Assembly (NCBI RefSeq): GCF_020164585.1
Contig: NZ_JAIQZF010000001.1
Span: forward strand, 372,001 to 436,000
Direction: 5' to 3'
Length of the DNA: 64,000 nucleotides
From: Psychroflexus curvus
Lineage (GTDB): Bacteria; Bacteroidota; Bacteroidia; Flavobacteriales; Flavobacteriaceae
Shown in pieces: positions 46,782-55,526 of this stretch. Position 1 is the first letter of the stretch. Each line of letters starts with the position of its first letter. The position numbers and the translations under genes were made by a program. Below the pieces are notes generated by a model that saw only the letters and a list, made by a program, of their open reading frames with translations, ran no database searches and was not told the origin of the DNA.

Positions 46782-47852
46782 TTACTTAAAATAACTAAAG
46801 TTTTCACCTTCTTTAATTTCTAATAAAGAATTATAAATCAGTTGAATTACATTTTCCACATCATCTTTATGTACCATTTCTACGGTGGTGTGCATGTACC
46901 TGAGTGGCAGAGAAATCAAAGCTGAGGCTACTCCGCCGTTACTGTAAGCAAAAGCATCTGTATCTGTACCAGTCATTCTGCTTGCGGCTAAGCGCTGAAA
47001 AGGTATCTTATGTTTTTCTGCGGTATCGATGAGCAATTCACGTAATTTATTCTGAACTGCCGGCGCATAACTGATGACGGGGCCTGCACCAATTTTGGTT
47101 AAACCTTCTTTCTTTTTGTCTATCATTGGAGTCGTGGTGTCATGGCAGACATCAGTCACAATGGCAACGTTTGGTTTGATCGTATTGCTTATCATTTCTG
47201 CCCCGCGTAAGCCTATTTCTTCCTGAACAGAGTTGGTGATGTAAAGCCCAAAAGGTAATTCTACCTTGTTTTCTTTCAGCATTCTGGCTACTTCAGCAAT
47301 CATAAAGCCACCCATTCTATTATCTAAACCTCTGCAAACGAATTTGTCATTATTCAGTATGAAAAATTCATCTGGATAAGTGATGACACAACCTACGTGA
47401 ACACCAAGTTGTTCAACTTCTTCTTTAGTTGAACAACCTACATCGATGCATATATTTTCGATTTTTGGCGTTTCCTCTTTTGACTTGTCACGAGTATGAA
47501 TCGCAGGCCAGCCAAAAACACCTTTTACAATTCCTTTTTTGGTATGGATGTTTACACGTTTTGAAGTTGCAATTTGATGATCGCTTCCACCGTTTCTAAT
47601 CACGTAAATCAAACCTTCATCGGTGATATAATTCACATACCATGAAATCTCATCAGCATGACCTTCAATCACCACCTTAAAATCAGCATCTGGGTTAATA
47701 ACACCGACAGCAGTTCCGTAAGTGTCTGTAATGAACTCATCTACATAAGGTTTTAGGTATTCCATCCATAATTTCTGTCCTTCCCATTCATATCCGGTAG
47801 GAGCTGCGTTATTTAAATATTTTTCTAAAAAATTTAGCGAATTATCGTTCAT
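46782..47852 (-). CDS. M42-family glutamyl-aminopeptidase-like protein
   Basis: A 356-residue metallopeptidase of the M42 family (tetrahedral aminopeptidases). Metal ligands: EGHADEIS (His), CRGLDNRMGG (Asp), VQEEIGLRGAE (two Glu, catalytic base), TDVCHD and MHTTVEMVH (His). No signal peptide, so cytoplasmic. Divides a divergent promoter region with the DUF4294-type gene, a neighbour it often has in Bacteroidota as far as I recall. Confidence 0.92.
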   Translation of the reverse strand: MNDNSLNFLEKYLNNAAPTGYEWEGQKLWMEYLKPYVDEFITDTYGTAVGVINPDADFKVVIEGHADEISWYVNYITDEGLIYVIRNGGSDHQIATSKRVNIHTKKGIVKGVFGWPAIHTRDKSKEETPKIENICIDVGCSTKEEVEQLGVHVGCVITYPDEFFILNNDKFVCRGLDNRMGGFMIAEVARMLKENKVELPFGLYITNSVQEEIGLRGAEMISNTIKPNVAIVTDVCHDTTTPMIDKKKEGLTKIGAGPVISYAPAVQNKLRELLIDTAEKHKIPFQRLAASRMTGTDTDAFAYSNGGVASALISLPLRYMHTTVEMVHKDDVENVIQLIYNSLLEIKEGENFSYFK

Positions 47853-47888
47853 ATGTCTATGTTTTTGATGTGCTAATTTAGCAAAGTA

Positions 47889-47922
47889 TTGAGATATAGT
47901 TGAAAACGAAATCTTAATTTTG
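47889..47922 (+). promoter_or_regulatory. Promoter of the DUF4294-type gene (TTG-N23-TAATTTTG)
   Basis: TAATTTTG at 47915-47922 with a TTG at 47889-47891. It ends two bases before the first in-frame ATG at 47925, making that ATG unusable and favouring 47940 or 47943. Confidence 0.5.
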
Positions 47923-47942
47923 GAATGATTTTGGATTGTATG

Positions 47943-48683
47943 ATGTTAAATAAAATTATCGTGAAAATTAGTGCTTGTTTTTGTTTGTTTGTGGTTCTAT
48001 CCATAAGTGCTCAAGACTATAAATACAAGAAAATCTCAATTGATTCTGTTCAAGTTCAAAGAGAATATATGATTATGGACCAGGATTCGACTTGGGTTAC
48101 AGAAGTTGAGCTTGATGAAGTGATTATTTTGCCTAAACTGAGATTTGAAAGCAGGGATGATTTCAGGAGTTACCTCATACTTAAACGAAAAACTAAAAAA
48201 GTCTGGCCTTACGCTAAATTAGCTTCAGAACGCTTCGAAACCTTGAACCAGCGTCTAGAAAATATTGAATCTGAGAGAGGTAAGCATAAATACACCAAGA
48301 TAATTCAACGCTATGTTGAGGAGGAGTTTACAGAAGAGTTGAAAAAATTAACCAAGACCGAAGGTCAAATCTTAGTGAAATTAATTCATCGTCAAACCGG
48401 TGAAACAACCTTTGATTTAGTTAAAGATTTAAGGTCTGGTTGGAGGGCTTTTTGGTACAATACGACTGCTAATTTTTTCAATATATCACTTAAAGAAGAA
48501 TATAACCCGTCAGCAGTTAAGGAAGACTTTTACGTTGAAGACATTTTACAAAGAGAATTCCAATCTGGAAGTCTGGAATCTCAGGCACCTAAAATTGACA
48601 TTAAGTTTATGGAGCTTTTAAACAAATGGCAGAAAGATTCAGTCCAGCCTCCTTCAGCTAGAAGTTATTACACCAGGTATTAG
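47943..48683 (+). CDS. Exported DUF4294-type protein
   Basis: A 246-residue exported protein, signal peptide MLNKIIVKISACFCLFVVLS. The mature part is charged and mostly helical (RFESRDDFRSYLILKRKTKK, RRYVEEEFTEELKKLTKTEG-like text and KLIHRQTGETTFDLVKDLRSG). I recognise it as the DUF4294 family, restricted to Bacteroidota; function unknown. Start chosen at ATG 47943 (or 47940) because the promoter box reaches to 47922. A 197-base stretch after it contains only a terminator for the opposite strand. Confidence 0.75.
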   Translation: MLNKIIVKISACFCLFVVLSISAQDYKYKKISIDSVQVQREYMIMDQDSTWVTEVELDEVIILPKLRFESRDDFRSYLILKRKTKKVWPYAKLASERFETLNQRLENIESERGKHKYTKIIQRYVEEEFTEELKKLTKTEGQILVKLIHRQTGETTFDLVKDLRSGWRAFWYNTTANFFNISLKEEYNPSAVKEDFYVEDILQREFQSGSLESQAPKIDIKFMELLNKWQKDSVQPPSARSYYTRY

Positions 48684-48780
48684 TACTAATTCAGTTAAAA
48701 GACCCTTATTATTTGGTTTTGGGATGAGTAAATCAAGCTTGTTCTTAGTTTATTAAATATATTCTGACTCAAATTCGTAA

Positions 48781-48809
48781 TAAAAACCGTCTCTTTTGAA
48801 AGAGACGGT
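48781..48809 (-). terminator. Terminator of the porin gene
   Basis: ACCGTCTCTT and AAGAGACGGT form a ten-base stem with a four-base loop; on the minus strand it is followed by TTTTTA. About 70 bases beyond the porin stop. Confidence 0.8.
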
Positions 48810-48880
48810 ACAATGAAGTCATCAATACAAACATAAACAAACTTAAAATTTTAAAACATCACTTCGGTTTTACTACAATA

Positions 48881-49945
48881 CTAGAAAGAATATATAGCAG
48901 CCAGTAAAAACGATGACAAACTCTTTTGTGGAACTAAATCGTTATCTAGGAAATAAGCAGAATCATCTGTCGCACTGTCCAATCTCAACTCAGGTTTTAT
49001 CGTCAAACTGCCAATGTTGGCACTTCCTGTTAAGGTAACTGCAAAAACACTGGAATCTGCAACACTTGTCCCTATAGCACCAAAACTTCCATCTTCTACA
49101 AAATATTCACCTCTTAAGCCCAAAGTGAAATTTTCAGACGTATCTAATTGTGGGTAAAGTGCTACACCAGCAAAACCTGGATTGTTGTCACCCCCGTCAT
49201 AATAAGCCGCGTTAATGCCGAAGAAAAAGTTATCAGAAAAATCGAACCCCCCTGTATAATCAATTTCAAAAGCCCCGTCATCTAGAAGGAAATTCAAAAA
49301 TTGACCGCTGTAACCTAATTGAGCACCATAGGCATAATTACCATCCAAATTCAACTCAGTCACATCGGTAGGGTTCATAATGGCTAACATTAAACTGAAA
49401 TCTTCAGAAAGGGTGAAATCCGCTCTTAAGCCAGTATGAGAAAATGGACCATAAGAAAAGAGGTAAGAGGTACTATAATTGAAATTGGCAGAAGGTGAAA
49501 TGACCTCGTAACCTAAAAATGTATTGAAATTACCCATCGTTAAGGTCACATTTTCACTAACGTTCCAATACGCATACATTTGATTGATAATATTACCAGT
49601 TGCTGAATATATTGGAGATGCAAAGATAGCATCAGTACCTCTTGGTCCGTAAACCAAGTCGGCCACGAACCCCACTTTTTCTCCCTGGTATGAAGCTATA
49701 ATATTGGCCATACCTAATGCAAAACCTGGTAAATTCGCAAAAGAGCTGCCTGGGGCGGCATTGGGAATCCCGTTTGGAGCTGAATTATCTCCATTTATAT
49801 TTGCTCTGTAATACACATCTATAGAGCCACTAAACTCAAGCTTAGGAGTTTCAGTTTCTTCCTGGGCTGACACCAATAAACTTAATAACATTAGTTTGGT
49901 GAATAGGATAATTTTCGTGTATTTTGTAAATAATATTGCTTTCAT
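48881..49945 (-). CDS. Outer-membrane beta-barrel porin associated with ammonium transport
   Basis: A 354-residue outer membrane protein: signal peptide (to about residue 28, LLSLLVSAQ), alternating amphipathic strands with many aromatic and Gly residues, and a C-terminal Phe (LLAAIYSF), the outer-membrane assembly signal. Belongs to the BBP2-like porins often found with amt and glnK in Bacteroidota; may let ammonium or small nitrogen compounds in (inference). Separated from amt by 98 bases with an odd hairpin. Confidence 0.8.
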   Translation of the reverse strand: MKAILFTKYTKIILFTKLMLLSLLVSAQEETETPKLEFSGSIDVYYRANINGDNSAPNGIPNAAPGSSFANLPGFALGMANIIASYQGEKVGFVADLVYGPRGTDAIFASPIYSATGNIINQMYAYWNVSENVTLTMGNFNTFLGYEVISPSANFNYSTSYLFSYGPFSHTGLRADFTLSEDFSLMLAIMNPTDVTELNLDGNYAYGAQLGYSGQFLNFLLDDGAFEIDYTGGFDFSDNFFFGINAAYYDGGDNNPGFAGVALYPQLDTSENFTLGLRGEYFVEDGSFGAIGTSVADSSVFAVTLTGSANIGSLTIKPELRLDSATDDSAYFLDNDLVPQKSLSSFLLAAIYSF

Positions 49946-50010
49946 ATTTTTTAGGTTTTATACAATTTGCGTTGATATATTAATTTAAAATGATTTTGAA
50001 AGTAGTAGTG

Positions 50011-50040
50011 ACGGAGCGTTCTGCAAAACGCTCCGTTTTT
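50011..50040. other. Hairpin between amt and the porin gene
   Basis: ACGGAGCGTT and AACGCTCCGT pair perfectly around a six-base loop. The T run follows it on the plus strand only; on the minus (coding) strand an A tract precedes it and no T run follows. It is thus not a normal terminator for amt; an mRNA-stabilising or processing hairpin is possible. Confidence 0.55.
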
Positions 50041-50043
50041 TAT

Positions 50044-51282
50044 TTAACTTTCATGTATTTGAAAATCTGAATAGGCATCCATACCATGTTCATGAATATC
50101 TAAGCCTTCTAATTCTTCTTCTCTTGACACTCGTAAGCCAATTGTTGATTTGATAATAACTAAAATAATTGCTGATGTAGATGCACAAAAGGCACCAATG
50201 ATAAGGACCCCGTAGAGTTGAAGAAGTAATTGTTCTCCACTTGCTAAAGATCCAAAAATACCTACAGCTAAGGTTCCCCATATTCCACAGATTAAATGTA
50301 CGGTTACAGCACCTACAGGGTCATCCAATTTCAGTCTGTCTATCAAAGCTATTCCTCCAACCACTATTAATCCAGCGATTAAACCAATAACGACGGCTTC
50401 ATTTGGAGACATGAGATCAGCACCTGCTGTAATACCAACAAGACCTCCCAGGATACCATTCAAGAACATAGTTAAATCTAGATTTTTATAGAGAAGTGTA
50501 GAAAATATCATTGCTCCAAATCCACCAGCAGCTGCTGCAAGACTAGTGGTAACCAATACTAAAGAAGTGAGTTCAGGATCTGCAGATAAAACAGAGCCTC
50601 CGTTGAAACCGAACCAGCCTAACCAAAGTACTAAAACTCCTGCTGTCGCTAGCGGAATACTGTGCCCAGGGATAGCTTTAGGTTTTCCGTCTTTAGTGAA
50701 TTTTCCTATTCTGCCTCCTAAAAGGGCTATAGCTACAAGAGCTGCCCAGCCACCTACAGAATGTACCAAGGTAGAGCCTGCAAAATCATAAAATCCCCAG
50801 GAATCAAGAAAACCGCCGCCCCATTTCCAGGAACCTACTATTGGATAAATCAAACCGACATAGATAATAGTAAAAATCATAAAAGAACCTATTTTAATGC
50901 GTTCGGCGACAGCTCCAGAAACTATAGTCGCTGCTGTTGCTGCAAACATCCCTTGAAATAAAAAGTCTGTCCACCAGGTATACCCTCCATCTGCATAAGC
51001 AGGGGTCATACCACCTTCGGGTGCATCGATACCAAATCCTGCAAAGTTCAATATTCCCATATCTCCTTCAGCAAAACCTGGGTACATGAGATTAAAACCA
51101 AATGCGTAATAAAGGAGTAAGCCTCCCGTGATAATAAATACATTTTTGAATAATATGTTTATTGTATTTTTCTGTCTTGTTAGTCCTATTTCTAAGAATG
51201 CAAAACCAGTATGCATGAAAAATACTAAAGCCGTAGCCAACATCATCCATATATTGTTTGCTGTAAATAATCCTGAATCCAT
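50044..51282 (-). CDS. amt: Ammonium transporter Amt
   Basis: A 412-residue membrane protein with 11 predicted helices. Signature regions: WMMLATALVFFMHTGFAFLE (first helix), DFAGSTLVHSVGGWAALVA with the first pore His (about 168), and GAVTVHLICGIWGTLAVG with the second. FNGG and NGILGG motifs are typical. Cytoplasmic tail ends in ERDG-like acidic text (EEELEGLDIHEHGMDAYSD). Takes up NH4+/NH3. The P-II gene lies 23 bases upstream in the same direction; trimeric Amt is normally blocked by P-II. Confidence 0.95.
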   Translation of the reverse strand: MDSGLFTANNIWMMLATALVFFMHTGFAFLEIGLTRQKNTINILFKNVFIITGGLLLYYAFGFNLMYPGFAEGDMGILNFAGFGIDAPEGGMTPAYADGGYTWWTDFLFQGMFAATAATIVSGAVAERIKIGSFMIFTIIYVGLIYPIVGSWKWGGGFLDSWGFYDFAGSTLVHSVGGWAALVAIALLGGRIGKFTKDGKPKAIPGHSIPLATAGVLVLWLGWFGFNGGSVLSADPELTSLVLVTTSLAAAAGGFGAMIFSTLLYKNLDLTMFLNGILGGLVGITAGADLMSPNEAVVIGLIAGLIVVGGIALIDRLKLDDPVGAVTVHLICGIWGTLAVGIFGSLASGEQLLLQLYGVLIIGAFCASTSAIILVIIKSTIGLRVSREEELEGLDIHEHGMDAYSDFQIHES

Positions 51283-51305
51283 AAGTTATAGTTTTTAATT
51301 GGTTA

Positions 51306-51644
51306 TTATTTGATGCCTTCTTTTCCGTTTTCTTTGGTCCTTATTCGATACGCTTCTATTATATCGGAGATGAATATTTTACCATCACCAACTTTACCAG
51401 AATAGGCAGTTTCCAGGATTGCATCTACAGTACGACCTAAAAACTCGTCTGAAACCACAATGGACAAATGAAGTCTTTGAATATCTGTTGTACTATAAGA
51501 AATACCACGATAAACATGACCTTGTTTCTCGTTACCAACTCCAGTTACATCCCAGTAACTGAAAAAATTAACTTCAACCTGATGTAGTGCCTCTTTCACA
51601 TCATCAAATTTTGATTTTCTAATGATTGCTTCGATTTTTTTCAT
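51306..51644 (-). CDS. P-II nitrogen regulatory protein
   Basis: A 112-residue P-II (GlnB/GlnK) protein: MKKIEAIIRKSKFDDVKEAL, a T-loop from about 37 to 55 containing GHVYRGISYSTTDIQR, B-loop VGDGKIF, and the C-terminal RIRTKENG (ATP-binding Arg). A Tyr sits where uridylylation occurs in proteobacteria (RGISYS), but the loop differs in the surrounding residues (no RGAEY, no LPK). Same operon as amt, so it most likely controls that transporter in response to 2-oxoglutarate and ATP/ADP. Confidence 0.92.
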   Translation of the reverse strand: MKKIEAIIRKSKFDDVKEALHQVEVNFFSYWDVTGVGNEKQGHVYRGISYSTTDIQRLHLSIVVSDEFLGRTVDAILETAYSGKVGDGKIFISDIIEAYRIRTKENGKEGIK

Positions 51645-51690
51645 AAGTTTTTTATATTTAATGGGTCTAAACTACAATAAAGTGTATTAT

Positions 51691-51733
51691 AAAATACAGC
51701 ACCCCCTAAATTTTAGGGGGTGCTGTATTTTTT
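51691..51733. terminator. Long palindromic hairpin between the P-II and thioesterase genes
   Basis: An almost perfect palindrome: AAAATACAGCACCCCCTAAA paired with its complement up to 51731, with a single central base, followed by T runs on both strands. Works as terminator for the thioesterase transcript (about 150 bases downstream of its stop) and lies just upstream of the P-II start, so it may also be part of the amt operon leader. Confidence 0.7.
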
Positions 51734-51883
51734 ATAGTAAAAATTTAATTTTGATTATATAAATAATCAAACTATTTTACAAGCATTAATTTTCTATATC
51801 TTAAAAAAATCTTTTTAAATTAAATAAATCTCAAATTATGGTATCTATTTATATTTAATATAAATTATGATAATATATCAAAA

Positions 51884-52426
51884 TTATTTCATAATAACAT
51901 TATAATCTTTTAAGACCTGATGAAATTCTTGCTTATTAAAAGCAAAATTTGAGAAAATTTCATCGTGCTTTTTTCTATTTTCCATTCGCTTAATGTTTTT
52001 AATGAATCGTCTATAGTCATCTTCAGAGCTTAGTTCTAAACCTGGGACTTCTATGGATTTGCCTTTTTCATCTTTAGCAACCATTGTGAAATATGAAGAG
52101 TTGCAATGTTTTTTGGATCCATCCTGTATATGCTCAGCTTCTACTCGCACACCTACTACCATAGACGTTCTCCCCACATAGTTAACTGTGGATTTTAAAG
52201 TCAGTAGTTCTCCAACTTCAACAGGGTTTAAAAAATCAACTCGATCTACACTTGCTGTGACGCAGTAATTTTCTGAATGTTTGGAAGCGCAGGCAAAAGC
52301 CACTTGATCAAGTAATGATAGAATAAAGCCGCCATGAATCTTACCTCCAAAGTTGGAATGGGAGGGAAGCATCAATTGGCTAAGTATGACAGCAGATTCT
52401 GAACTATGTTTAAATTTTTTGATCAT
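51884..52426 (-). CDS. Acyl-CoA thioesterase (hotdog fold)
   Basis: A 180-residue hotdog thioesterase of the YciA/BACH type: SQLMLPSHSNFGGKIHGGFIL with the conserved Asn/Gly region, LLDQVAFACASKHS, VTASVDRVDFLNPVEVGELL and YVGRTSMVVGVRVEAE. Hydrolyses acyl-CoA to free acid. The ATG at 52426 (MIKKFKHSS) is the start; a longer frame reaching 52510 overlaps rmuC. Ten bases downstream of rmuC, in the same direction. Confidence 0.88.
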   Translation of the reverse strand: MIKKFKHSSESAVILSQLMLPSHSNFGGKIHGGFILSLLDQVAFACASKHSENYCVTASVDRVDFLNPVEVGELLTLKSTVNYVGRTSMVVGVRVEAEHIQDGSKKHCNSSYFTMVAKDEKGKSIEVPGLELSSEDDYRRFIKNIKRMENRKKHDEIFSNFAFNKQEFHQVLKDYNVIMK

Positions 52427-52436
52427 GGGTTTGGTT

Positions 52437-53762
52437 TTATGTGTTGGATATCCATTTTGAATTAATTGATTTTTTGGAAGTGACCCCAAATTCTTTAAGG
52501 GCTTCCACATCTTTTATGAGGTTTTGTTGTCCTGTTAGCTTTTTCATGGCTTGATCGTAGGTAGATTTTGTAGAGTCTATCCTGTTTCCAACGGCATCCA
52601 GTCCTTCAATCAGATTCACAAACTTATCGTATAGATCCCCGGCATGTTTCGCAATTTCGAGCGCATTTTGCTGCTGTTTCTCATTACTCCACACCATATC
52701 CACCGTTCTCAGTGTAGAAAGTAAAGTTGTAGGACTTACCATCAAAATGTTATCCTGAAAAGCAGTATAGAAAAAATTCGAGTTTTCACTTTGCGCCAGG
52801 AATAAAGCCGGTTCCACAGGAATAAACATCAGTATAAAATCCGGCGAAGCTTCACCACCCAATAAATCATACTGCTTTTCTTTTAAGCCTTTGAGATGAT
52901 TTTCCAGAGACTTTACATGCGCTTTCAGATACATCTGTTTTTCCTGCTTATTTTCAGTATTTACATAGTTTTCATAGGACTTTAAACTTACTTTGGAATC
53001 AATCACCATCAGCTTTTCATTAGGCAGATATACGACAACATCAGGCAGCTTACTTACCCCATTTTCATCTTTATAATGCTGCTGAATGTCATACTCTCTT
53101 CCCCTTTCCAGGCCAGACTTCTGCAAAACCTTTTCCAAAATCATTTCCCCCCAGTTGCCCTGGGTTTTGTTATCGCCTTTCAAAGCTTTGGTAAGGTTAT
53201 TAGCTTCTTCAGAAATTCTCAAATTCTGTTCGTTCAAATGCTTCAGTTGCTCTCCAAGTTGTGAATGTCCCCTCAAGAAATCGGTATTCGTTTTTTCAAT
53301 TTTGGTTTCAAAAGAATTAAGTCTTTCTTTCAAAGGTTCCAAAATATGAGAGATATTCTTTTTGTTTTCCAAAGTGAACTTTTCTGATTTCTGCTCCAAA
53401 ATGCGCTGGGCTAAGTTTTCGAACTCTTCTCCAAATTTCTTTTGTAAGGCTTGCATCTCTGTTTTTTGCTCAGCCCATTGTCTTTGTAATCCTTCAAGCT
53501 CAGTTTCTTTTTGGGTCAATTTATTCTGAATTTGATAGCGTTCACTTACTTCCGATTTCAATTCAGTTTGAAGCTTGTCGATAGCTTTCAAATACTCGTC
53601 TTTGGCTTTTTCCTCACGCTGAAGCGATTCAGTATAAAGTTTTTCAAAATGCGAAGAGGTGGTTTTCCATTTTAAAATGGAAGAGCGATCTATAAGTCTC
53701 GCGATGACAAACCCCAAAATAGAGGCTATGACACCACCGATGATTATACTTGAAATTTCCAT
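52437..53762 (-). CDS. rmuC: DNA recombination protein RmuC
   Basis: A 441-residue protein: N-terminal membrane anchor (SIIIGGVIASILGFVIARL), a long coiled coil (about 40-180), and a C-terminal nuclease-like domain of the PD-(D/E)XK superfamily (GNWGEMILEKVLQKSGL, PDVVVYLPNEKLMVIDSKVSL, FIPVEPALFLA). RmuC restricts chromosomal inversions in E. coli. Promoter box immediately upstream. Probable operon with the thioesterase. Confidence 0.92.
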   Translation of the reverse strand: MEISSIIIGGVIASILGFVIARLIDRSSILKWKTTSSHFEKLYTESLQREEKAKDEYLKAIDKLQTELKSEVSERYQIQNKLTQKETELEGLQRQWAEQKTEMQALQKKFGEEFENLAQRILEQKSEKFTLENKKNISHILEPLKERLNSFETKIEKTNTDFLRGHSQLGEQLKHLNEQNLRISEEANNLTKALKGDNKTQGNWGEMILEKVLQKSGLERGREYDIQQHYKDENGVSKLPDVVVYLPNEKLMVIDSKVSLKSYENYVNTENKQEKQMYLKAHVKSLENHLKGLKEKQYDLLGGEASPDFILMFIPVEPALFLAQSENSNFFYTAFQDNILMVSPTTLLSTLRTVDMVWSNEKQQQNALEIAKHAGDLYDKFVNLIEGLDAVGNRIDSTKSTYDQAMKKLTGQQNLIKDVEALKEFGVTSKKSINSKWISNT

Positions 53763-53776
53763 AAGACGGTTTTTTT

Positions 53777-53784
53777 CAAATATA
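53777..53784 (-). promoter_or_regulatory. Candidate minus-strand -7 box for rmuC
   Basis: CAAATATA reads TATATTTG on the minus strand (TAnnTTTG), 14 bases before the rmuC ATG. Confidence 0.45.
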
Positions 53785-53822
53785 GAAAAGGAAAACTTAG
53801 AATAGTTAAATAAAGAGGAGCT

Positions 53823-55463
53823 CTACTTAGTTTTTTTTACTCCAGAAAGATCCAGAAGATTAAATGGATTAATACCCAGGCCTTCCACAGCTTTAGACCT
53901 AAACCTGACCACCTCGTCATAATATAAAGGAACCACTGGCGCTTCTTCAATCAATAATGAATCCATTTGAGCATACAATTCATACCTCAAAGAATCTTTG
54001 GTAAGGCTTAAAGCCTCTTCGTAAAGCTGATCGTAAGTTTCATTTTTGAAATGCGTGTAATTAGGGCCATTGGGAGAAAAGTTCTCGCTGTAAAACAAAG
54101 ACAGATAATTGATAGCATCGGGATAATCTGCAATCCAACTCGCTCTAAACGTTTCCAGCTGCCCTGCAGAACGCTTTTGCCTTATGGTAGAAGGCGGCAT
54201 GACATCTATCGCCACTTGAACACCAATTCTCTGAACTTCCTTTTGAATAAATTCCACCAGGTCAATATAAGATGGGTTAGTACTGATGATAAGTGTCGGG
54301 GCTTTTATACCTGTTTCTTCCTTAAATTCTTGAATTAGTTGCCTGGCTTTTTCAGGCTGGTAGGTGAAGCCCCGAATTTTTGCACGACCCGAAAGTCCTT
54401 CGGGGATAAAGCCTTTATGAGCAGGAATTCCAATGTTATTCCTTAAGTATTTTATCATTTTATCTCTATCGAAGGCGTAATTGATTGCTCTGCGAAAGGC
54501 TTTAGATTTCATTTCTTCAGAATCAGAATCTAAATAAAACCCCAGGTATTCTGTGTTAAGGTATGGACTTTTTTCCATAGCAATATCGGTTTCAAACTTG
54601 GAATTGAGTTCACCGGTTACAGTGATGAGCTCGTCCTTATAAGACGGGTCTAAACCGCTTAGAAAATCTAATTTACCTTGTACAAATGCTAAGAATTCAC
54701 TTTGTTTGTCTGGTAAAAAAGTGATGGCTACAGCTTCCAAATAAGGCAACGGATTGCCTTCAGCATCTGTTTTGAAATAAAGATTGTTTTTTCGCAACAC
54801 CAGTTTTTCTCCAATTTCCCAGCGCTTGAATTTAAAAGGGCCTGTGCCAATAGGTGAAGTTTGAAAATCCAGTTGATCCATCTCAACAGGAAGAACAGAA
54901 CAGAATTTTGAGCTTAATAACCCTAGAAAGGCTGGAAATTTTTGACTGAGTTCTATTTCTATAATGGAATCATTGAGAGCTTTAATACGCTTTACATCCG
55001 ACATCACCCAGCTTCCTGGCGAAGCTACGTCCGGATCAGTTAAGCGCTTTAGACTGTATTCCACATCCGAAGCGAGAACCTGTCGTGTCGAATCTCTGCC
55101 AAAAATCTGGTGTTTATGAAAGAACACATCGTCTTTCAATTTAAAAGTATAAGTCAAACCATCTTCAGAAATTGACCAGGCTTGAGCAATATCACCTTCA
55201 ATGGCCAGGTTTTCATCGAGTTTCACCAGGGTGTTATATAGCTGATGCGAAGGCCAGATGTTGCGTTGATCTTTCGCAAAAGCGGGATCTAATGAGGTAA
55301 TGTTTGCATGTTCGTTGTATCTAAAGACCAAGTGATCGCGATTCTTCAGTTCAGAGTTGGAACATGAAGTCAGCACTAACCAATTCAGTAGAAATAACAA
55401 AGAAAAAATAGAGTAGGAGTTCAATTTTCGGGAATAAATTTTAGTTGGTATCTTTGCAAACAA
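53823..55463 (-). CDS. ABC-type peptide-binding lipoprotein (SBP_bac_5)
   Basis: A 546-residue lipoprotein: signal peptide with lipobox LVLTSC (Cys about 34), then a family 5 extracellular solute-binding domain (SLDPAFAKDQRNIWPSHQLYN, SEDGLTYTFKLKDDVFFH, TGPFKFKRWEIGEKLVLRKN, RRAINYAFDRDKMIKY). Binds oligopeptides or related compounds. No permease or ATPase gene is adjacent. The ATG at 55463 gives a long basic N-region; a TTG at 55424 gives a more ordinary signal peptide (MNSYSIFSLLFLL). Confidence 0.85.
   Translation of the reverse strand: MFAKIPTKIYSRKLNSYSIFSLLFLLNWLVLTSCSNSELKNRDHLVFRYNEHANITSLDPAFAKDQRNIWPSHQLYNTLVKLDENLAIEGDIAQAWSISEDGLTYTFKLKDDVFFHKHQIFGRDSTRQVLASDVEYSLKRLTDPDVASPGSWVMSDVKRIKALNDSIIEIELSQKFPAFLGLLSSKFCSVLPVEMDQLDFQTSPIGTGPFKFKRWEIGEKLVLRKNNLYFKTDAEGNPLPYLEAVAITFLPDKQSEFLAFVQGKLDFLSGLDPSYKDELITVTGELNSKFETDIAMEKSPYLNTEYLGFYLDSDSEEMKSKAFRRAINYAFDRDKMIKYLRNNIGIPAHKGFIPEGLSGRAKIRGFTYQPEKARQLIQEFKEETGIKAPTLIISTNPSYIDLVEFIQKEVQRIGVQVAIDVMPPSTIRQKRSAGQLETFRASWIADYPDAINYLSLFYSENFSPNGPNYTHFKNETYDQLYEEALSLTKDSLRYELYAQMDSLLIEEAPVVPLYYDEVVRFRSKAVEGLGINPFNLLDLSGVKKTK
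55449..55456 (+). promoter_or_regulatory. Candidate -7 box (TATCTTTG) for mtaB
   Basis: TAnnTTTG match 70 bases before the mtaB ATG and overlapping the first codons of the divergent lipoprotein gene as called from 55463. This supports a shorter start for that lipoprotein. Confidence 0.4.
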
Positions 55464-55526
55464 TTGCGAATATAGAGGTTTCTTCTGAATTTGTTTTCGT
55501 TAAGAAAAATCTTCCAAAACTAAATT

